A stretch of DNA of 64,000 bases from Aralia elata (GCA_034770075.1 JAVJAP010000351.1:434001-498000), one strand, 5' to 3'; counted from the first letter of the stretch, positions 1-11,495 are shown. Notes: generated by a model from the sequence alone, not told the origin. Numbers and translations are program-made.

Positions 1-199
1 AAGAAGTAGACACCCGATGCATGAATGATAGTGCATAAGAATGACAACACATACATGATGCAACACATATAGCTTATGATGCAACACAAGATGTAAGGCA
101 TGCAATACATTTGTAGAGGTGTCAATACATCATGCAACCGTAAATTTATTGTGAGCATTGATCTCAACATTTTCACTCAATCGCTGCTATAATCATCGT

Positions 200-2266
200 C
201 GTCGTCTCACAACCGTCAGGTCTCGTATCCGATCAGTCGTCTCGTTTGCACCGGATCTCATATCCGGTTGCTCATTTCGTAATCACCGGGTCTCGTATCC
301 CGTTGATCGTCTCGTCTGCGTCGGGTCACGTATCCGGTCGCTAATCTCGTGATCACCGGGTCTCGTATTCGGTTGATCGTCTTGTGAGTGTCGGGTCTCG
401 TATCCGGTCGCTCGTCTCGTAATCACCGGGTCTCGTATCCGGTTGATTGTCCTGTGAGTGCCGGGTCTCGTATCCGGTCGCTCGTCTCGTGATCACCAGG
501 TCTCGTATCCGGTTGATCGTCTTGTGAGTGCCGGCTCGTCTCGTAATCACCGGGTCTCGTATCCGGTTAATTGTCCTGTGAGTGCCGGGTCTCGTATCCG
601 GTCGCTTGTCTGGTGATCACCGGGTCTCGTATCCGGTTGATCGTCTTGTGAGTGCCGGGTCTCGTATCCGGTCACTCGTCTCGTAATCACCGGGTCTCGT
701 ATCCGGTTGATTGTCCTGTGAGTGCCGGGTCTCGTATCCGGTCGCTCGTCTCGTGATCACCGGGTCTCGTATCCGGTTGATCGTCTTGTGAGTGCCGGGT
801 CTCGTATCCGGTCGCTCATCTCGTAATCACCGGGTCTCGTATCCGATCGCTCGTCTCGTGATCACCGGGTCTCGTATCCGGATGATCGTCTTATGAGTGT
901 CGGGTCTCGTATCCGGTCGCTCGTCTCGTAATCACCAGGTCTCGTATCCGGCTGATTGTCCTGTGAGTGTCGGGTCTCGTATCCGGTCGCTCGTCTCGTG
1001 ATCACCGGGTCTCGTATCCGGATGATTGTCCTGTGAGTGCCGGGTCTCGTATCCGGTCCCTCGTCTCGTGATCACCGGGTCTCGTATCCGGATGATCGTC
1101 TTGTGAGTGCCGGGTCTCGTATCCGGTCGCTCGTCTCGTAATCACCGGGTCTCGTATCCGGTTGATTGTCCTGTGAGTGCCGGGTCTCGTATCCGGTCGC
1201 TCGTCTCATAATCATCGGGTCTCGTATCCGGATGATCGTCTTGTGAGTGCTGGGTCTCATATCCGGTCACTCGTCTCGTGATCATCGGGTCTCGTATCCG
1301 GTTGATTGTCCTGTGAGTGCCGGGTCTCGTATCCGGTCGCTCGTCTCGTGATTATCGGGTCTCGTATCCGGTTGATCGTCTTGTGAGTGCTGGGTCTCGT
1401 ATCCGGTCGCTCGTCTCGTAATCACCGGGTCTCGTATCCGGTTGATTGTCCTGTGAGTGCCGGGTCTCGTATCCGGTCGCTCGTCTCGTGATCACCGGGT
1501 CTCGTATCCGGTTGATCGTCTTGTGAGTGCCGGGTCTCGTATCCGGTCGCTCGTCTCGTAATCACCGGGTCTCGTATCCGGTTGATTGTCCTGTGAGTGC
1601 CGGGTCTCGTATCCGATAGCTCGTCTTGTGATCACCGGGTCTCGTATCTGGTTGATCGTCTCGTGAGTGTCGGGTCTCGTATCCAGTCGCTCGTCTCGTA
1701 ATCACCGGGTCTCGTATCCGGTTGATTGTCCTGTGAATGTCGGGTCTCGTATCCGGTCGCTCGTCTCGTGATCACCGGGTCTCGTATCTGGTTGATCGTC
1801 TTGTGAGTGCCGGGTCTCGTATCCGGTCGCTCGTCTCGTGATCACCGGGTCTCGTATCCGGTTGATCATCTCGTGAGTGTCGGGTCTCGTATCCGGTCGC
1901 TCGTCTCGTGATCACCGAGTCTCGTATCCAGTTGATCGTCTTGTGAGTGCCGGGTCTCGTATCCGGTCGCTCGTCTCGTAATCACCGGGTCTCGTATTCG
2001 GTTGATTGTCCTGTGAGTGCCGGGTCTTGTATCCGGTCGCTCGTCTCGTGATCACCGGGTCTCGTATCCGGTTGATCGTCTCGTGAGTGCCCGGTCTCGT
2101 ATCCGGTCGCTCGTCTCGTGATCACCGGGTCTCGTATCCGGTTGATCGTCTTGTGAGTGCCGGGTCTCGTATCCGGTCGCTCTTCTCGTAATCACCGGGT
2201 CTCGTATCCGGTTGATTGTCCTGTGAGTGCCGGGTCTCGTATCTGGTCGCTCGTCTCGTAATCACC
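200..2266. repeat. minisatellite with 35/70/140-bp higher-order structure
   Basis: About 58 copies of a 35-bp unit built on CGGGTCTCGTATCCGGT plus an 18-bp variable half. Two unit types alternate: one with CGCTCGTCTCGT(G/A)ATCAC, one with TGAT(C/T)GTC(T/C)TGTGAGTGC, giving a 70-bp period. The G/A and C/T variants also alternate, giving a 140-bp period through much of the array (for example the GATTGTCC variant at 1164 and 1304). The first and last copies are more diverged. Open reading frames through it are by-products of the repeat. It probably belongs to the internal region of the surrounding Ogre-like element. Confidence 0.95.
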
Positions 2267-2554
2267 TTATTCCATCGTATTGCCATCCAAGGAAGTTATT
2301 CTCCTGACTAGCTTGAAAGGCATCCTTGGAGTTCGTCCTCGTACATCGTTCTTAGCAGCCATTGCTTTTGACTCTGATAGGCTAGGACCTTGACACCTAA
2401 CCTGCTTGATTTATTATTTTTTCATTTCATGGATCACGTACATAATTATCATCTATTCATGCATGTGACATAACATTTAAAATGTAAATTGATGAAAAAT
2501 GACCCCTGTACAGTCTTTTGATATGGTTCTACAGATGTCATCATTTGTCGTGGT
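2267..2554. other. spacer between two tandem arrays
   Basis: AT-rich linker with no convincing coding frame and no repeat that I can see. It probably belongs to the Ogre-like internal region. Confidence 0.5.
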
Positions 2555-2985
2555 TTGCTTGGATCTCAGCCCTTCCCAGGGATCGCTCACTTTTTTTGGA
2601 TATCGGCCCTTCCCAAGGGTTGTTCAACACCTTGTTGTGGTTCGCTTGGATGCCTTCCCAGGTTCTCACACCACCTTATTGTGATTTGCTTGGATGCCTT
2701 CCCAGGTTCACTCACCACCTTGTCGTGGTTTGCTTGGATGCCTTCCCGGGGTGCTCATCACCTTGTTGTGATTTGCTTGGATGCCTTCCTAGGGTGCTCA
2801 CCACCTTGTTGTGGTTTTCTTGGATGCCTTCCCAGGTTCACTTCTTGTTTGGATACCAGCCCTTCCCAGGGTCATTGATTGTTTAGATACCAGCCCTTCC
2901 CAGGGGTCATTGATTGTTTGGATACCAGCCCTTCCCAGGGGTCATTGATTGTTTGGATACCAGCCCTTCCCAGGGGTCATTGGCA
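2555..2985. repeat. two short tandem arrays, 43-44 bp and 35 bp
   Basis: From about 2640 to 2840 a 43-44-bp unit (core TTGGATGCCTTCCCAGG, then CTCACCACCTTGTTGTGG) is repeated about 4.5 times. From about 2843 to 2985 a 34-35-bp unit (core GGATACCAGCCCTTCCCAGG, then GTCATTGATTGTTT) is repeated about 4 times. Both share the core (C/G)CCTTCCCAGG, so they look like branches of one expanded sequence. The overlapping open frames here are repeat artefacts. Confidence 0.9.
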
Positions 2986-3259
2986 GGCTTTTTCGCTGCT
3001 TTGGTCAGTTCATCGCCGGGCGACAGGGTTATTGCAGATGGTCTTCTGGGATATTCCTGGTCCTTATTATCCTTTCAGGTGCCGGCAGGCTTTGTGGAGG
3101 GTATTCTGAGCTATTGGGCCCACGCCCGTCAAGTGCTTAGATTAGGGACAGTGGAGATGACCTCAGACAGAAAGAGATCTACTGCGGGTATATGATCTTT
3201 GGTCTCGCAGGATCTTTGCCGAGTTTAGTGAGAATTGCCCCATTCAGACATCTGCTCAT

Positions 3260-3541
3260 GTGCGATGTTTGCACGGAGACTCTGATATGGTTGGTTTGAG
3301 TCAGACTGGAGTATTTGATGACTCTCGAGTGATTTTCACAGATGACACTGCCCCAGGGGTATTCATTCCTCCCGAGTCTACCGAGATGATATCCAGATAT
3401 GATTTTGAAGGCTTCTCTACTCCCGCCCATATTCCTTATTTCATCTCGGCTGATTCTGCCCCTAGTCGGGTTACTGAGGATAGCCGGATCCGACGGACCT
3501 TGATTATTACTGAGGCGGAGAGGGATGATGCTCTTGTTTGA
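3260..3541 (+). CDS. unrecognised 93-codon open frame
   Basis: Open from ATG to TGA with an ordinary amino-acid mix, rich in Asp, Glu, Ser and Pro and with no low-complexity tract. I recognise no family. It lies on the strand opposite to the surrounding Ogre-like element, which argues against it being that element's gag or pol. It could be a captured fragment or a chance frame; the sequence after it (3542-3960) has no convincing continuation. Confidence 0.2.
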   Translation: MRCLHGDSDMVGLSQTGVFDDSRVIFTDDTAPGVFIPPESTEMISRYDFEGFSTPAHIPYFISADSAPSRVTEDSRIRRTLIITEAERDDALV

Positions 3542-4286
3542 GAGAGATGCTGCTATTCTGGCCAGAGATGCTGTTGTCCCGCATTATATCATCCTTGTAT
3601 ATGCTCATGCACATGGATCATTTGGATGTCGAGGCAGTGATAGTCAGGATTGGGGAGAGGCCCAATGACGAGAAGTTTTGTGCAGCCTCAACTTCCTTCC
3701 ATTTCACGATTCTTAAATGCCCCTGCCTTGGCGCGTGTTGTTACCAAGAATTTCTATCAAAAACTCGCGATGTTGACCGTGCTGAGTTATCCACAGCTCT
3801 GCAAGATCCTGCATATCAGACGACTAACAAATGCCAAAACTTGAAGGCTCGGGCCTTTGGTGTTAGTTCAACACAAAGATATTATAATTTCGATAAAAGA
3901 GTAAATGCAGTTAAAGCACATGAAATTGAATATCTGTTGATCGCACAATCTAGCGAGTTGTGAACCGTGAATGTACTAGATTGGAAGTTATTTTCAATCC
4001 CTCATGAGTTGATGATTTTCTATTTAACGAGTTATGAAATCGTAAGAACACATTCAAGCATTCATGGTCATTGTACGTGAGTAAGGTCGAATTCAAAAGA
4101 ACTACCTTCCCTCGTCAAAGGTATTCTGTCTCCATTCTCGACAACGTTCTTAGCAGGATTGACGTCATATGACAAATGCACTGTGCGATGCAGCATTCAG
4201 TAGGGGTTTCTCTTCCATGACTTCTTGTTTAAGGCCGAGAGTTTTTCGTATAATCTTTTCTCTTTATTAGCCCACTTCACTTGTCT
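3542..4286. other. Ogre-like internal region without recognised gene
   Basis: Mixed-composition sequence. A 141-codon plus-strand frame at 3538-3963 matches nothing I recognise and looks like chance. No RNA gene or tandem repeat seen. Confidence 0.4.
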
Positions 4287-4785
4287 CGTTTTCTTAGGCT
4301 ATTCAAAGTTACCCATTTAACGAGTTTTGGACCAATGACTCCCAAACCAGACGGTTTTGGGGCATTAGGTGTACAGACACCCCTTCGGGTTTATTTACTC
4401 GAGTAACAAAGGCCACGGTTCGAGACAAGCTGGTGGTCTGCACCATTCATTCTTTGCTTGACCTTGCGCAAGATTCGTTTTCTTAGGCTTGAGTTACCCA
4501 TGTAGCGAGTGTTAGGCCGGTGACTCCCAAACCAGACGGGCGTTTTTAGGGCACCAGATGCAGAGACACCCCTTAGGCTTAATTACTCGAGTAGCCCATG
4601 CCACGATTCGAATCTGCTCGGGCCTCCTCTACTGTAATGCTCGTTTTCTTAGGCTCTAAGTTACCCATGTAACGAGTGTTGGGCCAGCGACTCCCAAACC
4701 AGATGGCTTTAGGGCACCAGGTGTAGAGGACACCCCTCGGGCTTAATTACTCGAATAACCCAGGCCACGATTCGAGACATTAGCT
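4287..4785. repeat. three tandem copies of a 165-190-bp unit
   Basis: Copies start at 4287, 4476 and 4642, each with CGTTTTCTTAGGCT. They share GTTACCCAT, GACTCCCAAACCAGA, GGGCA(C/T)(C/T)AG, GACACCCCT, TTACTCGA and GCCACG(A/G)TTCGA at corresponding places. They are clearly diverged from one another. They lie in the leader of the minus-strand Ogre-like element; a function is not evident. Confidence 0.9.
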
Positions 4786-6123
4786 TGATAATCATTTATC
4801 GTCTGACTTCTTGATATTAGCTTGATAATTACTGACTGTCTGACTACGTGTTAATTGCCATCAACGTCGTCATAGTTTTATACCCCATAACTGAAAGTTC
4901 GTGCAAATGCAAAGTGAAGACTGGCACATGAGGTCGATTCTGTCGCAAACGTTGCTTTGAATTAAGGCTTTGTACCCGATCAAAAGGTTGAATAGCTTTC
5001 TTCGTCTAATTATACTCACGATCGTGCTCCACGGTTGCTTGTCAGAATTAATCTGATTCCTATCAAGTCAAATAAAATCCCCTTTCACGCGGGTCATCGT
5101 ATCCCGGGAAAACTATGCTTGACAAATGCCAGATGATCGTATCGTTGAATATTGAATTGACATGAGGTAGCATTTGATGATGATGGTGCATGTTGATGGG
5201 ATTGTTGCATGGGTGCCAATTTGCACGTCATCATTTCCTGGGTAGTTAACAAATGCCCCAGTGTTAAGTTGCTTTTCTTGTGATCTCCCTCGTACTGGTT
5301 GCATCGGTATCTCGCTGGGCTGACAAAAGATCCGGTCTTTTGACTTGTTGAAAGGTTTGGGGGATTTTTGATTTTTGAGATTTTTTTATTTTTTTTTTTG
5401 GTGGTCGAATATGCCCCTACTCCGGGTTCTTTGTGATCGTTAGGCCACGCTTTCACGGTTCTCTAATCTTATCCTGCAAAACAAGGTCAGTATTTGATGA
5501 CAGGATAGTATTTAGAAGTTTTAGAAAACATTGGTACGTGGTATGGATTGCCTTTCTGCAAAACCGTGTCAGTATTCTCTTTATATGTGCAAGTGATGTA
5601 ATCACATGATACAGGACATATTTATTACGATGATGATGGTATGACAGTTGTGTGCCATTTACATGACATTTATTTATTTAACTGAACGATAAAAGGGCAT
5701 GAAAAAGCTTCCCTTTCGTTAGGTTTATCAGAGGCTGACCTACCCTAGGGTTACTCTCGCGGGCTTTTCGGCATGAAGGTCCCCAAATCTTCGCAATCTA
5801 CTCGTCTGAACCCTTTCGATTGGAGAGAATTTGGGTGGTGCGTTTCCTGAGCCATCTCCGGGGAGCAGCCCCTTCGAGTCCAATAATAAGCAACCGACAG
5901 GTTTGCCTCAAGAGGAGGTACATTCTCAACATATATTCACATTCATCGTCCTCAGCGTATGCAAATGATTACTTTAAAGTAAAGCAATTCCATTCAACCA
6001 TTCATTCATTGGTAAAACACATTCACACAACAACAGGTCAAAATATCGCACGCACACACACATTCATGAATTTTAAAGGATAGGACAGCATCAAGACTTG
6101 AACGCGGTTTAAGCCCTCTAATG
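4786..6123 (-). other. Ogre-like element leader, no recognised gene
   Basis: Between the primer-binding site and the first tandem array (minus-strand sense). A 120-codon minus-strand frame at 5094-5456 is Lys- and Asn-rich at its start but matches no gag or ORF1 family I know, so it is not annotated as a gene. There is a short poly-T tract near 5380-5400. Confidence 0.4.
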
Positions 6124-6141
6124 TCCCCAGTAGAGTCGCCA
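6124..6141 (-). other. primer-binding site of the Ogre-like element
   Basis: On the minus strand it reads TGGCGACTCTACTGGGGA, starting with the TGG that pairs with the universal CCA end of a tRNA and lying two bases from the LTR end at 6144. This fixes the orientation of the element. The priming tRNA was not identified; tRNA-Arg is what I recall for Ogre elements. Confidence 0.65.
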
Positions 6142-6143
6142 GC

Positions 6144-8098
6144 TGTCGACGCCAGGAAGAATCGCTTCCGTTGCGATATTTATCCTTTCCAATTTTAGCC
6201 TTTTTTATTTAAATAATTTTTTGGAAAAGGTCGGCATGAATGTCGACGGGGTTTTGAAAGATCGTTTTTATGATGAGCCAATTGACCAGAGTCGCCAGTT
6301 GGTATATTTGAAATGGATGTACCAACTCATCCAAGTTTCGTTTTCGTAATCGCTGGCTCATATGTGACTCCGAATTAATTAGTCTGCAACCCGAGATTCA
6401 TAGAGTTCGGGGGCTTGCTTAAGCGAGGGGAAGGTGTTAGGCACCCCCCGACTTTCGTGAAATACGGTTACCACAATCTCGATGCTTTCTTATCCTTTAA
6501 TTCATAAAATGTGTGTATGCGCGCGTGTGTGTGCCTATGTGAACGTTGTGGTGAGTTTTGCATGAAAAAGAAACATTTGGTGTTTTATGAAAAAGGCGTG
6601 TTTTATTTTGAGAATGTTTTAGAATGTCCTTCGGCTTATACGAGAAAGCTTTATGAGAAAGGTTTGATTTTAATTGTCAAAACTATGAGATTTTCATTAG
6701 GTGTCGTTTTGGCAAAAACAAGAGTTTTCTAAACCTTCGTCAAAATAGGAATCGAGATATATATGTTGCTTTCGTAACTCAAATGATGGGCAACTTCTAG
6801 GATCTCTTTAACCCCATGCACAAAGATTTAATAAAACGTTACTTATTTTTATAAAACCATTTTTTGTGATGTTTGAAAACGATTTTTTTTTGCCTTCTCG
6901 TTAAATAGAAATCGACATTCATTAGCACTCCCAACTTCTTATCCTCGTGATGCTAATAACCTAGTTTGATTGATTTTATGCAAATCTTTATCGTTTAGCT
7001 TTGAAATCAATTTGTGTCATAAATCAAATCAAGCATTAAAATGCGTGGGGGGCTATTCATGGGCATGTAAGCCATCAAAATAACCCCGAACGCCCACAAG
7101 CACATATTTCACTATTACGGGGCCTTAAACCCGATTTTCGACTTGATATCGTTTTAAGGCCCGACAATTACATATTTACAATAAAAGGTACATCGGCCCT
7201 ATTACATACACCCAAAAATGTCCATCATCGGATTTGGACCACGGGGTCGCGTTCCTAGGCTCACATCCAAAATTGCTATATTACTATAACGAGCTAAAAA
7301 TCATCCAATGGATATCATCGGGCCATTAGGGAGAAATTCGTTCCATTTGGAACCGTCACTAATAGTCCTCCATCCATGGATTCACCATAATATACAAGAA
7401 AGATTACATTTAATGTATCCCAAATGACAAAAAGCTTAACAAAATAATATAACAAAAATGCTATAAAAGAAGGTTTTTCACCTTGCAAATGACACCACGA
7501 TGCGTATGAATTCGTATATTAAGTAGAATGGAAAATATATGTGATACAATCTAACAAAAGGGGTACAAATCCTCACTTTTTTTCTCTCTTTTCTCTCATT
7601 TCCGCTGCTGGTTTCTGCTGTCTTCTTCCTCTCTTTTCCTTCTCTCAAACTCTCTCAACCTCCTGTATCCGAATGAAGAAATGAGCTGATAAAGACTGGC
7701 CAAGGGCAGCCGCAGATTGATCTGCGGCTGGCCTTGGTTTCTCCGCGCCCGCCGCGCACTTCAGCCGTCCGCCGCGCACTTCAATTATTTTAATCGTTGG
7801 CCGCAGATCAATCCGCGGCTGGGTGGGCTGATTTTCTCGATTTTCGAGCCGCACCTTGATTCTCGTGTCGTATCGCTGATTTTCGCTGAAAGGCCTGTAT
7901 TTTGCAGTCCGGGCACCGCTGGGAAACGTGCCATATCATTCAGGAATGCTCGTTGTCGTGTCGGCTTTGATCGCAAGTCGTTGTGGTGGCTTTGAGTGTT
8001 TGCATTTATGTCCACCTTCGTCTCTTAGGCTGAGTTAATTGACGATTTTGCCCTCCTACCAGGGTTAGTATACGAAGTGCAAAATTTGGGTGTCTACA
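6144..8098 (-). mobile_element. 5' LTR of the Ogre-like element, about 1.95 kb
   Basis: Termini are TGTCGACGCC at the left and GGTGTCTACA at the right. These form an imperfect 10-bp inverted repeat with TG/CA ends. Inside are the segment GGGGAAGGTGTTAGGCACC near 6427-6446, which resembles a motif common in Ogre LTRs, and a long GC-rich hairpin at 7700-7737. No partner LTR is in the window, so no target-site duplication can be tested; the five bases outside are CAGAG (8099-8103). Confidence 0.65.
7700..7737. repeat. long GC-rich inverted repeat in the Ogre-like LTR
   Basis: Two 18-bp arms (7700-7717 and 7720-7737) with one mismatch and a 2-base spacer. The inner arm is AGCCGCAGAT paired with ATCTGCGGCT. 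A weaker related palindrome, GCCGCAGA..TCCGCGGC, lies near 7800-7821, with two copies of CCGCGCACTTCA between them. RNA from this region would fold into a stable hairpin. Confidence 0.85.
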
Positions 8099-8100
8099 CA

Positions 8101-8720
8101 GAGTCTACAACAACAACTAAGAGAGATAAGGGTGTAGCCCTTAAAGATGTAGAAACATCTTTCAAAGCCCCCAGGAAGATGAATTTGATGTCAATGATGA
8201 TGATGAAAACATTGCTCTGCTAGCCAGAAAGTTGAGAAAGTTCATGAGGAAAGGCGGAAGCAACAATAGAAGATAAAACAAAAAAAAAAGATTCTTCAAA
8301 GGATCTGTACTACAACTGCAAAAAGCCAGGTCATTATATTTCTAAATGCAACAAACCTCTTAGAGTGGAGCTGATGAAAGACAAGAAGAAAAAGGAGTCA
8401 ATACCAAAGAAAGTTTTCAGAGGATACAAAAAGCACTAGAAGAAGAAGAAAGGCCTAGTAGTTGAGGGATCATTGAGTGATTTAGATAATGACTCAAATT
8501 CTGAGTCAAGTGACGATGAAGGACCTCAAATGGCTAATCTCTGTCTAATAGCTATGGAAGTTCCTACAGAAAACACCACTGATCATCAAGAAATTGATAT
8601 CAGCGAGGTATTTGTTTTTAACTCTCTTGATATTGATATATCTAATCTTAGAACTGCTTTATGTGATATAACTTTTGAATTACATAAATATATGAAATGG
8701 TACAGGGTTTTATCAAGAGT
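8101..8720 (+). pseudogene. broken copia gag fragment (H)
   Basis: Conceptual translation shows the C-terminal half of a Ty1/copia gag: an acidic stretch (about 8176-8210), LARKLRKFMRKG, a zinc knuckle near 8310-8360 and a second acidic segment with SSDDEG. The knuckle's first Cys is Tyr (YYNCKKPGHYISKC). There is a frameshift near 8175 and stops near 8274 and 8437. The left end is cut by the Ogre-like LTR and the right end by a minus-strand copia-type LTR. It cannot make a working protein. Confidence 0.75.
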
Positions 8721-9221
8721 GTTGGTTTGCAGAAATAAGATCAAATCATACAATCGAATTGTAATGCAGCGAAAATATGCAATAAACGGATTTTAAAATT
8801 TTCTGCAATCTCAGGAATCACCTTATGTAATTTTATTAATTGAGGAAGGATAAAAGATATACATTTGAAGAAGAACAATGCCTTTATGCAATCTTCAAAT
8901 TTCAATCTTTGCTCCTTCACGATCTTTCTAATCCTCGGATTAAACGTTCGCTACTCAAAGTGTGCAACGCCTAAAAAGTGATCCACTAAGAGAAATTGAT
9001 TGAAGATGTGATTTTAGATTCTATTAGATCTTGGGTGGCTAGCACTAATTCTCTCTATCCTAACACCTTAGGGTTTTGAGAATACTTGCAAGAGAGATGC
9101 AAGTTGCATCAGCATTAGTCTATCCCACAATAAAACTCCTCTTATTTATAGACTAACCATATTCCTAAACCTTTTAGAAATTAGGATTTTAATTTAATTC
9201 CCAATATAAATTAGGAACTTT

Positions 9222-9253
<32 letters not shown>

Positions 9254-9490
9254 AGACTCCTCTTATTTATTTATAATAAGTATTTTTCTAAATACTTAAT
9301 TATAAATATTAAGCTATTTAATTTATTCCACTAATAAATTAAATATACTTAATTTATTATTATTAAGCCAATCACTTATTCAATTATATTTCTCCTTTTT
9401 ATGGTGTGACCCTCTAGGTTCAATATTAAGTCGGTAAGTATAATAAATAAATTTGAACCATTCTAATATTATTTATAATGAATTAAATTT
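8721..9490 (-). mobile_element. truncated copia-type LTR (G), related to element D
   Basis: Begins TGTTGGTTTGCAG and shares, in the same order, several segments with the D LTRs: the AATCATACAATC..AAATT terminus, AAGACTCCTCTTATTTATAGA (a TATA-like site on the minus strand near 9143-9160) and GGTGTGACCCT(C/T)TAGGTTC. D is on the minus strand, so G is too. It is lost near 9490, where sequence resembling a gypsy LTR begins. It abuts copia gag H. Confidence 0.55.
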
Positions 9491-10720
9491 AGGGTTTTTA
9501 GGCTTACCTTCTTGGTTCTTTTTCTTCTTCCTAGCTTTATTCAAGCTTTGATCTTGCTTCTCTTCTCCTCCTCTTGCTCCTTCCATCCAGTTCTCTCTTT
9601 TTCTCTTGCTTTCTTTTCTTTCTCAATATTACTCTCAAGTTCTTGCTCTCCTCTATTTTCTCTCTTGTTTTTGCTCTTGAAATGAAGAATGAAAGAAAAA
9701 GACTAAGTGTTGGATGATTATAGAAATCATCCTGCAACTAACCTAACCATGCTCTAAGGTTAGGCCAACTCATGTAAGGTTAGGGGACCAAATGATTGTT
9801 GAAGGCCTTATTTGGTTCAAACAAAATGGATGAGGGAGACATGCATTAAATAGCTTTCCTCCTTTCACTCCTTTGTCCCCCCACCACTCATACTCGACCA
9901 TCCCCCCTTCCCATTTCCTTTTTGCTTTTTCAATTATCCCACATGCTTAATGTTAGTAAGTGACACATGCCCCTTTTTGCTTTGAATTTGGTTTATGCTT
10001 TAATTCCACTTGCATTTGAATTTCATTTCATCCAACCTTGCTTAGGCCTTAAGTCTTTAGGTTTTAACCCTAAAGTTCAAGCGTTGGCTCAACCCTAAGC
10101 CAAACCATCCTAACCCTAGGCTCAACCTAGGTTCTAACCTTTAGCTCAACCCTAGCCAAGCCATCTCGAACCCTAGCCAAGCCATTTTAAGCTCTTGGCT
10201 CAACTCGGCTCGATTACTTCAAAACTTAGTTTCGTTTTCTAGTTTTTTTCTAGTTGACTATTGTAACTATTTTGGTTAGCAAAAAGTCTATTTTACCCTT
10301 TCATATAATCGATTAGGGTTTACACTTCCAAGCTCGTTCAGTTACCCGATTTCTTTCTTGTTAGATTTCCTAACTCGTTCAACATGCGAAAATCGTGAAA
10401 TTTTTTCGTCGATTTTATTGGAGATTACGTCTCCCGTCCTTAAATAAACGTTATTCCGTGATTTAAAAATTCGAAAAATGAAAAAGACGTTTTTAGCGTG
10501 AATAATGTTTTTTTTTGGCTTTTTTTCTGAAAATTTTCTTTCCTCCCAAAAATTTCTAACACTCATACATAATTATGTAACACGTAAACTAGGTCATTAA
10601 TCGATCTTTAAACACATGCAAACACATGTAAACATAATAATATCCATAAAAATTTATTTTATTAGATATTTAACATCGACACCCTAATTACAAGGATATC
10701 CGTTTTCTTGGGTTATCACA
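9491..10720 (-). mobile_element. partial chromovirus-type LTR (G2)
   Basis: Read from the right on the minus strand it starts TGTGATAACCCAAGAAAACG, like other plant gypsy LTRs in the window, and includes a splice-donor-like AGAAG|GTAAGCC at 9506. It lacks a matching end and a target-site duplication, so it is truncated on the left. Within it 10058-10205 is an irregular repeat. Confidence 0.5.
10058..10205. repeat. irregular repeat of AACCCTAG/CTCAACCCTA words
   Basis: Several short copies of (CTC)AACCCTA(A/G)(G)CCAA(A/G)CCAT with variable spacing. The telomere-like word AACCCTAAA occurs once only, so this is not an interstitial telomere array. Confidence 0.6.
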
Positions 10721-10729
10721 TGCACTTTA

Positions 10730-10970
10730 CGATCCTTGAGTAGACTCTGCGGTCTTTCTTCACTATATGATCTTAGAGCAGACTCTACGATCTTTCTTTA
10801 CTTTACGATCCTTGAGTGAGCTCTACAGTCTATATGCAGACTCTACGGTCTTGACTTAACCCTGCGAACTTCTGGTAGACTCTGCGATCTAACACTTGAT
10901 GCTCTACGAAAGCATAACTAACTCTGTGATCTTTATTAACTCTAAGAAATGACAAGACAACTTTACGATT
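10730..10970. repeat. degenerate array of GACTCTACGATCTTT words
   Basis: At least eight near-matches to (A/G)CTCT(A/G)CG(A/G)TCTTT with irregular spacing of about 25-40 bases. It looks like an old, eroded tandem array. Confidence 0.6.
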
Positions 10971-11495
10971 GTTTAACTTTACTATATGATTGATTTGATC
11001 CAATCAACTATACATCAATTCAGCTCATAAGATCAACCTAACAACTTTGATCTTTCTATTCTAAGTCCTTGTACATCATATTCTTATCAAAGGACTTTAC
11101 AAAAACTACTGAACAAATATAAATTAGTAATATCGCTTCATCAAATTTAAACATGCAGTTCCTAACAGCTACTATGACAATTATTAATTCAGTAATATGA
11201 AATATTATGCAATTTTTATTATGACAATTATTGGTTCAATAATATAAAATATTGTGCAGTTGTTATTATGACAATTATACGAAATACTGTGCAATACCGT
11301 ATGTTACTGTGGAATGTCGTGTGCTACTATAGAGTACCACATGCTACTGTTCTTTTATCACTGGGTATTTTAACAGTTAAAAATGATAGTTCTATTGACA
11401 ATTTTTATTAAAAAAGTTATTTCTGTTGTTTTTTTATCCGATAATTATTTTGTTGTAGGGCCCACCAATGATTGGTTGCTTCGGCGCCATCATAC

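Larger units (their letters stand above)
1..8098 (-). mobile_element. Ogre/Tat-like Ty3-gypsy element, 5' part
   Basis: Read on the minus strand this is an LTR (6144-8098), then a primer-binding site, then an internal leader running left to the window edge. The LTR start on that strand, TGTAGACACCC, and the TGG-initial site two bases past the LTR end fit Ogre/Tat elements as I know them. The interior holds several tandem arrays, which is typical of the untranslated parts of this lineage. No gag or pol is visible, so they must lie left of position 1 or be lost. The left limit is therefore arbitrary. The outer end abuts a broken copia gag, so the element probably inserted into it. Confidence 0.6.

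Noticed and set aside
200..2266. CRISPR-like array or coding repeats
   Set aside because: The 35-bp units are contiguous with alternating halves and no unique spacers; the surroundings are plant retrotransposons. Frames through the array are by-products.
3538..3963. 141-codon plus-strand frame
   Set aside because: Unusual composition, no recognised motif, and it lies opposite to the host element.
10058..10205. Interstitial telomere repeat
   Set aside because: AACCCTA words occur but not as tandem CCCTAAA units; spacing is irregular with other words between.
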